Assembly (NCBI RefSeq): GCF_016283395.1
Contig: NZ_JAEEMU010000049.1
Coordinates: 1-64,000, forward strand
DNA: 64,000 bases
Direction of reading: 5' to 3'
Source of the DNA: Ruminococcus sp.
GTDB taxonomy: Bacteria; Bacillota_A; Clostridia; Oscillospirales; Ruminococcaceae
A program made the position numbers and the translations under genes. The notes below the pieces were generated by a model. It saw only the letters and a program-made list of their open reading frames with translations. It was not told where the DNA came from and searched no databases. Of the stretch, positions 15,569 through 24,166 are shown in pieces (position 1 is the stretch's first letter; every line of letters starts with the position of its first letter).

Positions 15569-16691
15569 CAACGCAGCCACCACCTATCCCAAGCCGCTGC
15601 CCGTACGCCGTGCCGCTGTGGAAGCCATACGCAATTACGGAGGCAATGCAGGCAGAGGCGGTCACGAGCTTGCCATGCGTACCTCAGAGGCACTTTACTC
15701 CGCCCGTGAGACCGTCGCAGGATTTTTCGGAGCAGAAACTGAAAACACCGTCTTTACGCTTAACTGTACACACGCTCTGAATATGGCGATACAGGGAGTG
15801 ATGAAAGACGGCGGACACCTTATCATAAGCAGTCTCGAGCACAATTCCGCAGCCCGTCCCTCATTCACTCTTGCAGCCGAAAAGCGCGTGACTCTTTCAA
15901 TAGCCGAGGTCTTTGCTGATACGGAGCAGACTGTGGAAAGCTTCCGCCGCCTTATCCGCAGCGACACAAAAGCAATAGTCTGCACACTTGCAAGCAATGT
16001 TACAGGTCAGCTTCTCCCCTACAGGGAAATAGCCGCCCTTTGCCGTGAAAACGGCATATGCTTCATAGCAGACGGCGCACAGATATGCGGCATATATGAT
16101 ATAAAGCTCGAAAGCGGCATAAATATACTATGTACCGCAGGTCATAAGGGACTTTACGGCATCACGGGCACAGGTCTCCTTATAACTGACGGCAGCTTTC
16201 CTGTATATCCGATAATACAAGGCGGCACGGGAAGCGATTCCCTGCGTCTTTTCCAGCCTGATATGCTCCCCGACAGTCTTGAAAGCGGAACACCGAATAT
16301 CATCGGTGCAGTTACCGTGGGTGCAGGCATAAACTATATAAACTCCTACGGCATGGAAAATATACGACGCCACGAAGAAAAGCTTTGCAGAATGTTCATT
16401 TCAATGCTTGAAAATACGGATGGCATTACCTTCTACCGTGACAGCAATGCGGAATATGCTCCGATCGTATCCTTCAATATCGACGGCTTTTCATCTGAGG
16501 AAGCAGCCAACCTGCTTGCTGAAAAAGGCTACTGTCTCCGCGCAGGATACCACTGTGCAGCACTTGCTCACGCTTCCCTCGGGACTAAAAACGGCACTGT
16601 GCGTTTTGCACCGTCAGTATTTAACACAGAAACCGAAGTAAAAAATCTTGTACTTTTTGTTAAGACAATGAAAAATTTACAAAATTCTTAA
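15555..16691 (+). CDS. Cysteine desulfurase-like aminotransferase (class V)
   Basis: A PLP enzyme of 378 residues that would take sulfur (or selenium) from cysteine (or selenocysteine). The start at 15555 follows GGAGGTG; the ATG at 15537 has no site. FDNAATTYPKP opens the fold, HNSAARP and ADGAQICGI line the PLP site, the Schiff-base lysine is Lys198 in TAGHKGLYG, and the sulfur-carrying cysteine is in RAGYHCAALAH near residue 338. This is the SufS/CsdA-like 'cysteine desulfurase family protein' seen with DUF3343. No IscU or SufU scaffold gene lies beside it, so a role in Fe-S assembly is not shown. Confidence 0.9.
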   Translation: MTNFDNAATTYPKPLPVRRAAVEAIRNYGGNAGRGGHELAMRTSEALYSARETVAGFFGAETENTVFTLNCTHALNMAIQGVMKDGGHLIISSLEHNSAARPSFTLAAEKRVTLSIAEVFADTEQTVESFRRLIRSDTKAIVCTLASNVTGQLLPYREIAALCRENGICFIADGAQICGIYDIKLESGINILCTAGHKGLYGITGTGLLITDGSFPVYPIIQGGTGSDSLRLFQPDMLPDSLESGTPNIIGAVTVGAGINYINSYGMENIRRHEEKLCRMFISMLENTDGITFYRDSNAEYAPIVSFNIDGFSSEEAANLLAEKGYCLRAGYHCAALAHASLGTKNGTVRFAPSVFNTETEVKNLVLFVKTMKNLQNS

Positions 16692-16698
16692 AAAACTA

Positions 16699-16726
16699 TT
16701 GAAATTATCTGAATTTGTGGTACAAT
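16699..16726 (+). promoter_or_regulatory. cdaA-cdaR promoter
   Basis: TTGAAA (16699-16704), 16-base spacer, TACAAT (16721-16726) preceded by TGG. The leader contains a perfect 9-bp hairpin TATGAGGAC / GTCCTCATA (16752-16773) with no T-run; its role is not known. Confidence 0.7.
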
Positions 16727-16831
16727 AATAATATAGTATTGCGCAGTCAGCTATGAGGACAGCCGTCCTCATACATAAACAGATGACGCAAAATAAATAT
16801 GTGTAATAATTCCCCGAGGGGGTGTATATAA

Positions 16832-17719
16832 TTGTTCAAAACCAAACTCCAGGATGTGCTGGATGCTTTTCTCAGCGTAATAAGTACGTTCAAAGCTAAA
16901 GACGTAATAGACGTTCTTATCCTTACATACGTTATCTATATTCTGCTGAAGCTTATACGTGAGACCCGTGCAGGTCAGCTCGTTAAGGGAATTTTATTCC
17001 TTGTTGCCAGCTATTTTATAAGCGTTGCTCTTGAACTCAATGTCGTAAGCTATTTACTGAATAAAGCTCTCAGTATGGGTGTTCTTGCAATGATAGTCCT
17101 CTTCCAGCCTGAGCTCAGAAGAGCTCTTGAGAAAGCAGGACGTACCCGTTTCGGAATACATCTTTTCGGTATCGGACAGAACAACGATGAATTACAACAG
17201 CGTTGGGGTCCTGCTATCGAAGCCATATGTGATTCATGCGTAGAGCTTTCCGCCACCTGTACAGGCGCACTTATCGTCGTTGAAAGACAGGTGCGTCTGG
17301 GCGAACAGATTGAAACAGGCACTATACTTAATGCAACACCCAGCAAGGAAGTGTTCGGAAATATATTCTACCCGAAAACACCTCTCCACGACGGTGCTGT
17401 TATAATGAGAGACGGCATAATACTTGCCGCAGCCTGCTTCCTGCCAAAGCCGCAGAATGACGCTATAATCAATAAAAAGCTCGGTTCAAGACACAGAGCT
17501 GCAATAGGCATGAGTGAAAACTCAGATGCCGTAGTCGTTGTTGTTTCCGAAGAAACAGGTCAGATCTCCGTAGCAGTAAACGGTACTCTCACAAGAGACT
17601 ATACTCACGATAAGCTTAAACTACTGCTTGAAGATATGCTCTTCAACGATAAGACAGAAATATCTATAGGCAAGAAGAATATCTTTTCTTCATTCTCCGA
17701 AAGGAGGAAGAAAAAATGA
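16832..17719 (+). CDS. cdaA: Diadenylate cyclase CdaA
   Basis: Makes the second messenger c-di-AMP from two ATP. 295 residues with three N-terminal membrane segments (about 27-44, 50-67 and 73-92) and a cytoplasmic DAC domain. The active-site motifs are DGA (187-189, in PLHDGAVIMRDG) and RHR (220-222, in GSRHRAAIG). The start is TTG at 16832, preceded by GAGGGGGTG; there is no ATG nearby. It overlaps cdaR by 4 bases (ATGA), the arrangement usual in Firmicutes. The glmM gene that often follows in other genomes is absent here. Confidence 0.96.
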   Translation: MFKTKLQDVLDAFLSVISTFKAKDVIDVLILTYVIYILLKLIRETRAGQLVKGILFLVASYFISVALELNVVSYLLNKALSMGVLAMIVLFQPELRRALEKAGRTRFGIHLFGIGQNNDELQQRWGPAIEAICDSCVELSATCTGALIVVERQVRLGEQIETGTILNATPSKEVFGNIFYPKTPLHDGAVIMRDGIILAAACFLPKPQNDAIINKKLGSRHRAAIGMSENSDAVVVVVSEETGQISVAVNGTLTRDYTHDKLKLLLEDMLFNDKTEISIGKKNIFSSFSERRKKK

Positions 17720-19059
17720 GTTTTTTAAATCCCGGAAAGCCGCATAATCCAAAGGACGCGAAAAGCAACGCCATGCTTTTTGTCATTGCTTTGATATGCG
17801 CCATAGCCTGTTGGTTCATAATCGCTATGAAGATATTTCCGTCTACTTCAAGACACCTGTACAACATTCCAGTATCCCTTGATGTAAGCGGTACTTCCGC
17901 AGCAGAAAACGGATTGCAGGTGCTTTCTCCCGAAAAAGTTACCGTAAATGTCAGCTTTGACTGCAGCCGTACCGATTTCAACAAGCTCACCAATGACAAT
18001 ATCATAGCTTACGTTGACTTTAACAATATAGATACCATAGGTTCAAGAGAGCTTAAAGTCGAAGTAAAAAGCAAGGACGGCTCAGGAATGTCAAACATCA
18101 GCTGTAGTCCGTCGACCATAAAGGTATATCTTGATAAGTTTGAGACCAAAACTATCTCGCTCAAGCCAAAGCTCCAGAATTTGAAAACTGTGGAGGGTAT
18201 GTCTTATTACGATGATGAGATCACCTGCACACCTGACGAGATAAAGATCACAGGTCCTTCTCAGCAGCTTGCAAAGATCGCCGAATGTTATGTGGTATCA
18301 AATAAAGATGCTACCCTTGACAGAGAATCTGATATGGCAGGCGAAGCTTTCCAGATACTTGACGAAAACGGAACAGGTCTTGACGATACGGGTATCAAAT
18401 TCGGCGTTGAAGCACAGAGCGTAAGTATGCATATACCTGTACGTATACAAAAGACTGTAAAGCTTGATGTTGGTCTCGGAGTATGGCCCGATAACTTCAA
18501 TCCCGACTGTCTCAATTTCACTATAACACCTGAAAGTATCCCGATCGCGGCAATGGATACCGAGTCAAATATCCCTGATACACTGACGATACCTATCCGT
18601 CTCAGCGCACTTGATATCGGATACTCATGGGATACAGAGATAGATAAGCTGCTGGCAGACAGCAACCTGAAGAATATATCGGGAATAGACAAGATCAATG
18701 TTACTCTCAACAGTGAAGGTCTTTCATCTAAGGAGGTCACTATCAACTGTGAAGATATACCTCTTACCAACAAGCCCAGCGATAATAATGATTATACGAT
18801 ACTTACCGGTCAGGTAAAAGTCAAGATCGTAGGACCTGAGGACATAATCAACGAACTCACAGCAAAGGATCTCAGTGCCCGTGTCAATCTCCTCGGAGCA
18901 GACACCTCCAGCGATCAGTTCAAGTATAACGTTACTGTATCGTGTTATACATACGATAATGTATGGGCTGTAGGCGATAAGAAGGTAGAGATAAAAAAGA
19001 CTCCGAAAGACGGAAAAACCTCTCAGTCTTCCACGACAGCAACTACAAGTGCAAACTGA
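17716..19059 (+). CDS. cdaR: CdaA regulator, YbbR-domain protein
   Basis: 447 residues: one membrane segment near 18-36 (SNAMLFVIALICAIACWFII) and a long extracytoplasmic part made of four YbbR-like beta repeats (roughly 50-140, 145-235, 240-330 and 335-425). A Thr/Ser-rich tail follows. CdaR proteins bind CdaA through the membrane and change its activity, generally lowering it. The gene starts inside the cdaA stop codon, so the two proteins are made together. A clean terminator follows at 19064-19102, which makes this a two-gene operon. Confidence 0.93.
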   Translation: MSFLNPGKPHNPKDAKSNAMLFVIALICAIACWFIIAMKIFPSTSRHLYNIPVSLDVSGTSAAENGLQVLSPEKVTVNVSFDCSRTDFNKLTNDNIIAYVDFNNIDTIGSRELKVEVKSKDGSGMSNISCSPSTIKVYLDKFETKTISLKPKLQNLKTVEGMSYYDDEITCTPDEIKITGPSQQLAKIAECYVVSNKDATLDRESDMAGEAFQILDENGTGLDDTGIKFGVEAQSVSMHIPVRIQKTVKLDVGLGVWPDNFNPDCLNFTITPESIPIAAMDTESNIPDTLTIPIRLSALDIGYSWDTEIDKLLADSNLKNISGIDKINVTLNSEGLSSKEVTINCEDIPLTNKPSDNNDYTILTGQVKVKIVGPEDIINELTAKDLSARVNLLGADTSSDQFKYNVTVSCYTYDNVWAVGDKKVEIKKTPKDGKTSQSSTTATTSAN

Positions 19060-19063
19060 TATC

Positions 19064-19102
19064 AAAAGCTCCACTGTACTAATGTACAGCGGAGCTTTTT
19101 TT
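19064..19102 (+). terminator. cdaA-cdaR terminator
   Basis: AAAAGCTCC(A)CTGTAC pairs with GTACAG(C)GGAGCTTTT around a 4-base loop, followed by TTTTTG. Confidence 0.9.
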
Positions 19103-19212
19103 GTTCATACAGATACATAGCATTAGCAATTTTTCACAAATTATTCACAACATATTAAAACATTATGCCGAATTTTACCGCTTGTTAACATTTTATTAAC
19201 ATTTCAACGTCA

Positions 19213-19228
19213 TAAGAGTGCTATAATG
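19213..19228 (+). promoter_or_regulatory. Extended -10 element of the dockerin gene at 19289
   Basis: TAAGAGTGCTATAATG includes TG-C-TATAAT (extended -10). No good -35 hexamer is present. The same 16-base word, with one change, precedes the dockerin-VanY gene at 21451-21466. Confidence 0.6.
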
Positions 19229-19288
19229 TGCGTGTACAGTGATGTACGATCTTATTTTATTTAATCTTATCTGAAAGGATGATACACA

Positions 19289-21265
19289 ATGAAAAACCAT
19301 CTCTCCAACCGAATAACCGCTTCTGTAATGAGCCTTGCAATGGCAGTTACTGCTCTCCCGTTATATGCTATGCCCGCAGTTGCTGCAACTCCGTCGGGAA
19401 ATATAGCAGCTGTCAGAAACGTAGAGCTGTCTCAGACTATGAAGGTAGACTCTGTATACAAGGGCACTTTCCCTGAGGGCGGTGCTGACTCTGTTACATT
19501 CACTCTGAGCACAAGCTACTCGGGACAGAGCTTTTCATACGGCTTCGGCTGCTCGACCGCAGAAGATCCATACTGGCTCGAACTTGACAAGAGCGGCAAG
19601 TGGATGGAAGGCGGAAAAAATTCAAAGGTAGAGGGTACTGCCTGCAAGCTTGACAAATCATCGAGCACTATCACTATCGACCTGAAAAAGGCTGGTATAA
19701 AGCCGGGCGGCTCATTTGAATTCAGATGCTATTATTCGGCACACTGGGATAACTCCAAGAGCGATATGGTGGACAACTCCGTTACTCTCACAAGTGTGGA
19801 TTTCAAGGGTGGAAGCAGCTCATCTTCTTCATCTTCAAGCAGCTCATCTACAACATCAAAGAACGCAAAGAGCGGCGCATGGAGCTTCAAGGACAACAAG
19901 GACGGTACTGCTACTATTTCATCAACTGTAACAAAACAGCTTGACGACCTTGATTATAAGCTCACAGTAGGCTATGATGAGGACTATTACACTTCAAAGG
20001 GAGAAAAGATAACAGACGACTCCCCTATCAACAGCCATAAATTCAAGTACAGCGATTTCGGCATAACCGAGACCGAGGGCATCACCATAGAGTCACTTGA
20101 TGTTATCGTTGAGACAGATTTCGACGTTGATAAATTCATGTACGGCTGCGGAACCAACGTAGAAAAAGGCTCTCCTGCCGATACAGAATACGCTAAGAGC
20201 GGCATAATAGAGGGCAAGGATACTGCCGGATACTGGTACAACGAAATGGGTGAGGATTCACGCAAGGAATTCGAGGACGCAGGCGTTGAATTCGGTATCA
20301 AGGATATAGGTGAAGGTACAACTCTCGAAGGCGCAGGCAAATGGATAGAATGTGTCTGGGACGTTCCCGCCGAAGTACAGAAGTATCAGACCACAGCAGG
20401 AAACGATTCTATCGGCTTCCAGTTCTGGTACGGCACAAAGGATGCTACAAAGTATACCGAGATAACAGAAAAAGATGATGTTACTATCACAAGTGCTGCA
20501 CTTACATATACAATAACAAAGACTGTCCCCTATACCAAGTCTGTGAAGAGTACTATAGGCAAGTCGCTTGACTGCACAGCTACATCTGACTCAAAGAAGA
20601 ACCTTGAAGTAGCTTATTCCGACCTCGGTATAGAGGACAATATGAAGGTCTACGCTATCAGATTTGATGTTTCCGCAAAGAAGGACGTAAAGAAGCTTGT
20701 TTACGGCACAGGTACAGGCACAACAAATAAAGCTGATGATTACTGGTATCAGGAGCCTGTAAACTCTGTTATACTCAACGCAGGCAAGTCCGCAGAGATA
20801 ATGTGGGTACTTCCTGCAACCATCACAGGCGACAAGCCCGAAAAGAACATCGTAAATCCGTCAGGAAACGTTGTATTCGGCTATTACTACGGTGAGTCCG
20901 ACTCTATCACAGTTGACGATATCGAGGTATACTACGATGTAGTTGAGACTACAACAACTACTACGACTACGACCACTACTACAACTACCACAACAACCAC
21001 TTCGCCAACACCAAAGGTAACAGTCTGGGGCGATGCTAACTGTGACGGCGACATGGACCTCAGCGATGCTGTAATCATAATGCAGAGCCTTGCAAATCCT
21101 AACAAGTACGGTGTAAAGGGTACTGACGATCACCATATCACCGAACAGGGTATCGCAAACGGTGACGTATACCAGAACGGTACAGGACTCACTTCAAACG
21201 ATGCTGCATCTATACAGAAGAGACTCCTCAACCTCATTACAGAGCTTCCCGAGTCGTATAAATAA
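19289..21265 (+). CDS. Secreted three-module dockerin protein, probable non-catalytic binding protein
   Basis: 658 residues: signal peptide (1-33), module 1 (about 46-172), a poly-Ser linker (174-190), module 2 (195-410), module 3 (415-552), a poly-Thr linker (553-571) and a C-terminal type I dockerin (578-655) with DANCDGDMDLSD and LIMQSLANPNKYG-type loops. The modules share a pattern: YGxGT/S, then xYWY/L, then AGKxxExxWxxP, then FxYYYG/FWYG. They look like three diverged copies of one beta-sandwich. There is no recognisable catalytic motif. R. flavefaciens has several carbohydrate-binding families found in such proteins (CBM75-80), and I suspect one of these, but could not test it. Confidence 0.82.
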   Translation: MKNHLSNRITASVMSLAMAVTALPLYAMPAVAATPSGNIAAVRNVELSQTMKVDSVYKGTFPEGGADSVTFTLSTSYSGQSFSYGFGCSTAEDPYWLELDKSGKWMEGGKNSKVEGTACKLDKSSSTITIDLKKAGIKPGGSFEFRCYYSAHWDNSKSDMVDNSVTLTSVDFKGGSSSSSSSSSSSSTTSKNAKSGAWSFKDNKDGTATISSTVTKQLDDLDYKLTVGYDEDYYTSKGEKITDDSPINSHKFKYSDFGITETEGITIESLDVIVETDFDVDKFMYGCGTNVEKGSPADTEYAKSGIIEGKDTAGYWYNEMGEDSRKEFEDAGVEFGIKDIGEGTTLEGAGKWIECVWDVPAEVQKYQTTAGNDSIGFQFWYGTKDATKYTEITEKDDVTITSAALTYTITKTVPYTKSVKSTIGKSLDCTATSDSKKNLEVAYSDLGIEDNMKVYAIRFDVSAKKDVKKLVYGTGTGTTNKADDYWYQEPVNSVILNAGKSAEIMWVLPATITGDKPEKNIVNPSGNVVFGYYYGESDSITVDDIEVYYDVVETTTTTTTTTTTTTTTTTTSPTPKVTVWGDANCDGDMDLSDAVIIMQSLANPNKYGVKGTDDHHITEQGIANGDVYQNGTGLTSNDAASIQKRLLNLITELPESYK

Positions 21266-21354
21266 GAAGATAATATCGGAGCAAACCGTTTTTTACAAGC
21301 TGTTTTTCCGAAAAATGGTAAAATTATACATTATATAAAAAACAAACATTGTTC

Positions 21355-21386
21355 AAGAGCTGCCGTTATCGGGCAGCTCTTTTTTA
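21355..21386 (+). terminator. Terminator of the three-module dockerin gene
   Basis: AAGAGCTGCC pairs with GGCAGCTCTT around a 7-base loop and runs into TTTTTT. It lies 90 bases downstream of the stop codon. Confidence 0.88.
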
Positions 21387-21450
21387 TGGAAAACACCGAA
21401 AATAGCAAAAAAATCCGTATTTTTTCCTATTATATCTTCCATTTTGACTT

Positions 21451-21466
21451 TAAGAGTGTTATAATG
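21451..21466 (+). promoter_or_regulatory. Extended -10 element of the dockerin-VanY gene
   Basis: TAAGAGTGTTATAATG, with TG-T-TATAAT. It differs by one base from the element before the gene at 19289. No clear -35 hexamer is present. Confidence 0.6.
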
Positions 21467-21565
21467 AAATCTGCCGTTTAACATAATCATATAACAATAA
21501 GCGGCATTTGTGTTGTAAAAAGCACAAAATGATATACATCGTCACAATTATAGAAGGAGAAAAAT

Positions 21566-23821
21566 ATGAATGTCAAAAGATTTTTAGTGTCTGTGCTGTC
21601 GTTTGCATTATGTACAGGACAGCTTTCCTCATTCGCTGCCAACGCTGAATATCCTAACAATGTTACTTCATACGGCACAGCTGCGATCGCAGATACAGCA
21701 GAAGTAACAGCGCAAGCTAACATTCATTCCGTTAAGGGAACATCACAAGAAGCCGCCATAAACGCTCTCGGTGATATAAATAACGACAAATTCATTGACG
21801 CAAACGATGCATCGCTGATCTTGAAGGCATATGCAAAGATATCAAACAATATGTCCTCAGGTCTTACCTTCGAGCAGGCTAATGCAGCTGATGTAAACAC
21901 AGATCATCATATTGATTCTATCGATGCTTCGTGCATACTTTCATATTACTCCTATGTATCCACAAACGGCACTCTTTCACTTGAGAACTTCCTCAAGGCT
22001 GACAAGCTGTCCGCAACAACGACCACTACTACAGCAGCACCTGTTACAACTACAACGACAGCTGTTTCGACAACTGTATCCAAGACCACAACTGCTGTAT
22101 CCACCTCAAAAACTTCTTCAACATCTAAAGCAACTACAACATCAACCGCTTCTTCAACTACTACCACAAAGGCAGTAACAACAACGAGCACTGCTGTATC
22201 AACAACTACAACAGCTGCACCTGTCGTATCTATAGTATCAGCTCCGCCAACGAGTACGACAACGGTCACAAGTTCTTCTACAACAACTACTGCCGTGACC
22301 ACAACAGCTGTCCCAACATCAACAACTATACTTACCGCTGCTACAACTTCGTATCAGGATCCTTACAAGGTACAGGGAATAAAGCTCAGCAAGACCGAGA
22401 TGACTCTTACTGTAGGCGACGGCGGCGGAATATCATACGTTACTATGCTCCCACTGACTGTAACAGACTATCGTGATATATGGAGCTGCTCCGACGAGCG
22501 CGTAGCAATAGTCGACAATGAAGGCTGGATATTCCCTCTTGCGGAAGGAAACTGCATTGTCACCGTACAGAGCATAAACAATCCTGCCGTCAAGGCTGAG
22601 ATAAAGGTCACAGTAAAGGACCCTAACAAGGTAACATCAATGAAGCTCAGCAAATACAATATGTCCATACCAATAGGCGGCGGCGATATAGCTTATGTAA
22701 CGATGCTTCCTTCAAATGCCACAAACAAGAAGGAAACATGGAAAAGCTCTGATACAAGTATCGCAACCGTTGATCCATCAGGCTGGGTAAGCGGTGTCTC
22801 CGAAGGAACGTGTACAATAACAGTCACAAGCAAATCAAATCCTGATGTAAAAGCAACTATAAATGTTATAGTGACTAATCCGAAAAAGGTAAGAGAGATA
22901 AAGCTCAGCAAATACGAAATGGATCTCGCTGTGGGCGGCAAGGATATCGCATACGTTACAATGCTCCCATTAACGGCAGAGAATACCGAGGAAGTATGGA
23001 CAAGCTCAAATCCCGCTATCGCCAGCGTTGACGAGTACGGAAATATCAAGGGTATAGCCCCCGGAAAGTGCGTAATATCAGTAATAAGCAAAGCAAACCC
23101 GAATATAAAGGCTGATATATCAGTTACAGTACACAGCGGTTCTGTTGTCACTTCTTCCTCAACTACAACATCTTCCACTACCACCACAACAACTACTACG
23201 ACTCTGACTTCAACTACCACAACATCGACCACTACAACTACTTCAACAACATCAACTGCCACAACTACAGTAACTCAGTCCGAACACCTTGTTCAGACAA
23301 TAAACGGCGCAACATATATCGACGGTATATTAGTTGTAAACAAGACCTACAGTCTCCCCGAAAACTTCAGTGCGACTGCACTTAATCCCCTTGCACTTGG
23401 CAGCTTCAACAAGCTTGCAGAAGATGCTGCAAAGCTGGGATTAAAGATACAGTGTTCATCAGGCTTCCGTTCATACGCTACACAGAAAGCGATATACAAT
23501 AACTATGTAGCTTCCGACGGACAGGCAGCTGCAGATACATATTCTGCAAGACCGGGACATTCGGAACACCAGACAGGACTCGCCATAGATGTCAATTCCA
23601 TAAGCAATGATTTCTTAGGTACTCCCGAGTGTGAATGGCTCGCAAAGAACGCTCACAAATACGGCTTTATAATCCGTTACCCAAAGGGCAAGGAAGCCAT
23701 AACAGGCTATCGCTATGAACCGTGGCATATAAGATATCTCGGAGTAGATACAGCCACAGCAGTTTACAACAGCGGTCTGTGCCTTGAAGAATACCTTGAT
23801 ATCGACTCATACTACAGATAA
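21566..23821 (+). CDS. Dockerin-Ig-like (BIG2)-VanY D,D-carboxypeptidase, secreted
   Basis: 751 residues. The order is: signal peptide (1-27), N-terminal dockerin of a type different from the others here (about 66-143, DINNDKFIDANDAS and DVNTDHHIDSIDAS repeats with YYSYVSTNG), Thr/Ser linker (150-262), three BIG2 Ig-like domains (about 267-350, 355-436 and 441-522), a second Thr/Ser linker (528-570), and a C-terminal M15B/VanY peptidase (575-750). The zinc ligands are visible: His668 and Asp675 in SEHQTGLAID, and His721 in YEPWHIRY; SSGFRSYATQ (631-640) is the substrate loop. It should trim the last D-Ala of cell-wall peptides while held on a scaffoldin or at the cell surface. GGAG precedes the ATG. 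Confidence 0.9.
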   Translation: MNVKRFLVSVLSFALCTGQLSSFAANAEYPNNVTSYGTAAIADTAEVTAQANIHSVKGTSQEAAINALGDINNDKFIDANDASLILKAYAKISNNMSSGLTFEQANAADVNTDHHIDSIDASCILSYYSYVSTNGTLSLENFLKADKLSATTTTTTAAPVTTTTTAVSTTVSKTTTAVSTSKTSSTSKATTTSTASSTTTTKAVTTTSTAVSTTTTAAPVVSIVSAPPTSTTTVTSSSTTTTAVTTTAVPTSTTILTAATTSYQDPYKVQGIKLSKTEMTLTVGDGGGISYVTMLPLTVTDYRDIWSCSDERVAIVDNEGWIFPLAEGNCIVTVQSINNPAVKAEIKVTVKDPNKVTSMKLSKYNMSIPIGGGDIAYVTMLPSNATNKKETWKSSDTSIATVDPSGWVSGVSEGTCTITVTSKSNPDVKATINVIVTNPKKVREIKLSKYEMDLAVGGKDIAYVTMLPLTAENTEEVWTSSNPAIASVDEYGNIKGIAPGKCVISVISKANPNIKADISVTVHSGSVVTSSSTTTSSTTTTTTTTTLTSTTTTSTTTTTSTTSTATTTVTQSEHLVQTINGATYIDGILVVNKTYSLPENFSATALNPLALGSFNKLAEDAAKLGLKIQCSSGFRSYATQKAIYNNYVASDGQAAADTYSARPGHSEHQTGLAIDVNSISNDFLGTPECEWLAKNAHKYGFIIRYPKGKEAITGYRYEPWHIRYLGVDTATAVYNSGLCLEEYLDIDSYYR

Positions 23822-23826
23822 ACAGC

Positions 23827-23858
23827 AAAGCTGCCGAAGTCTCGGCAGCTTTATTTTA
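23827..23858 (+). terminator. Terminator of the dockerin-VanY gene
   Basis: AAAGCTGCCGA pairs with TCGGCAGCTTT around a 4-base loop, followed by ATTTTATA, 5 bases after the stop codon. Confidence 0.88.
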
Positions 23859-23861
23859 TAT

Positions 23862-23965
23862 GAAAGCAGCCTTCCGAAGCTTCGCCGTATGTCGGGAAGC
23901 TATTCACGGGAACAAGACTGCTCCACCTCCTGACGACGCGCTCATATTGCCGCTTACATTATATT
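23862..23965. other. GC-rich candidate structured RNA
   Basis: In an AT-rich gap this stretch of about 100 bases is GC-rich and self-complementary. Read on the minus strand, GAGCAGTC (about 23920) pairs with GGCTGCTT, GCTTCC pairs with GGAAG inside that, and ATATGA pairs with TCATAT outside. It contains TCAGG followed by AGCAG, as in SRP RNA domain IV, but the stem normally between them is missing. I do not assign a family or a strand. Confidence 0.35.
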
Positions 23966-24166
23966 ATGCAGAAAGCGAAAAAAAGTACAAAGAAATTTCT
24001 TACAGCACACATAAAACTTTAAATTGAAATTGGAAAGGAAAACATTGTGTAATACAGCCATTAGCCCTTAGCCTTTAGCTAATAGCAAATGTGTCGCCTT
24101 CGGCGAATAATTTAAATAATGTGAGCCTAAGCGGACACTTTCGGCTAATGGCTAACAGCTAACGGC
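23966..24166. repeat. Intergenic stretch with seven-base repeat arrays
   Basis: Two degenerate heptamer arrays: units like TTAGCCY at 24060-24087 and GGCTAAY at 24142-24168. These are near reverse complements of each other, with the palindrome TCGCCTTCGGCGA between. The arrays could pair to form a large cruciform. No coding sequence is seen. Confidence 0.5.

Noticed and set aside
16752..16773. A c-di-AMP riboswitch (ydaO type) before cdaA
   Set aside because: Only a single 9-bp hairpin is present; the leader is too short and lacks the conserved ydaO blocks.
22693..23262. Val-rich open frames opposite the Thr-rich linkers (also 21952-22302, 28075-28299)
   Set aside because: They are the antisense reading of ACN threonine codons, which gives GTN valine codons. 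They are products of the linkers and not genes.
23862..23965. SRP RNA (ffs)
   Set aside because: On the minus strand TCAGG and AGCAG occur in order, but only six bases lie between them; the usual short stem and GNRA-type tetraloop are missing.
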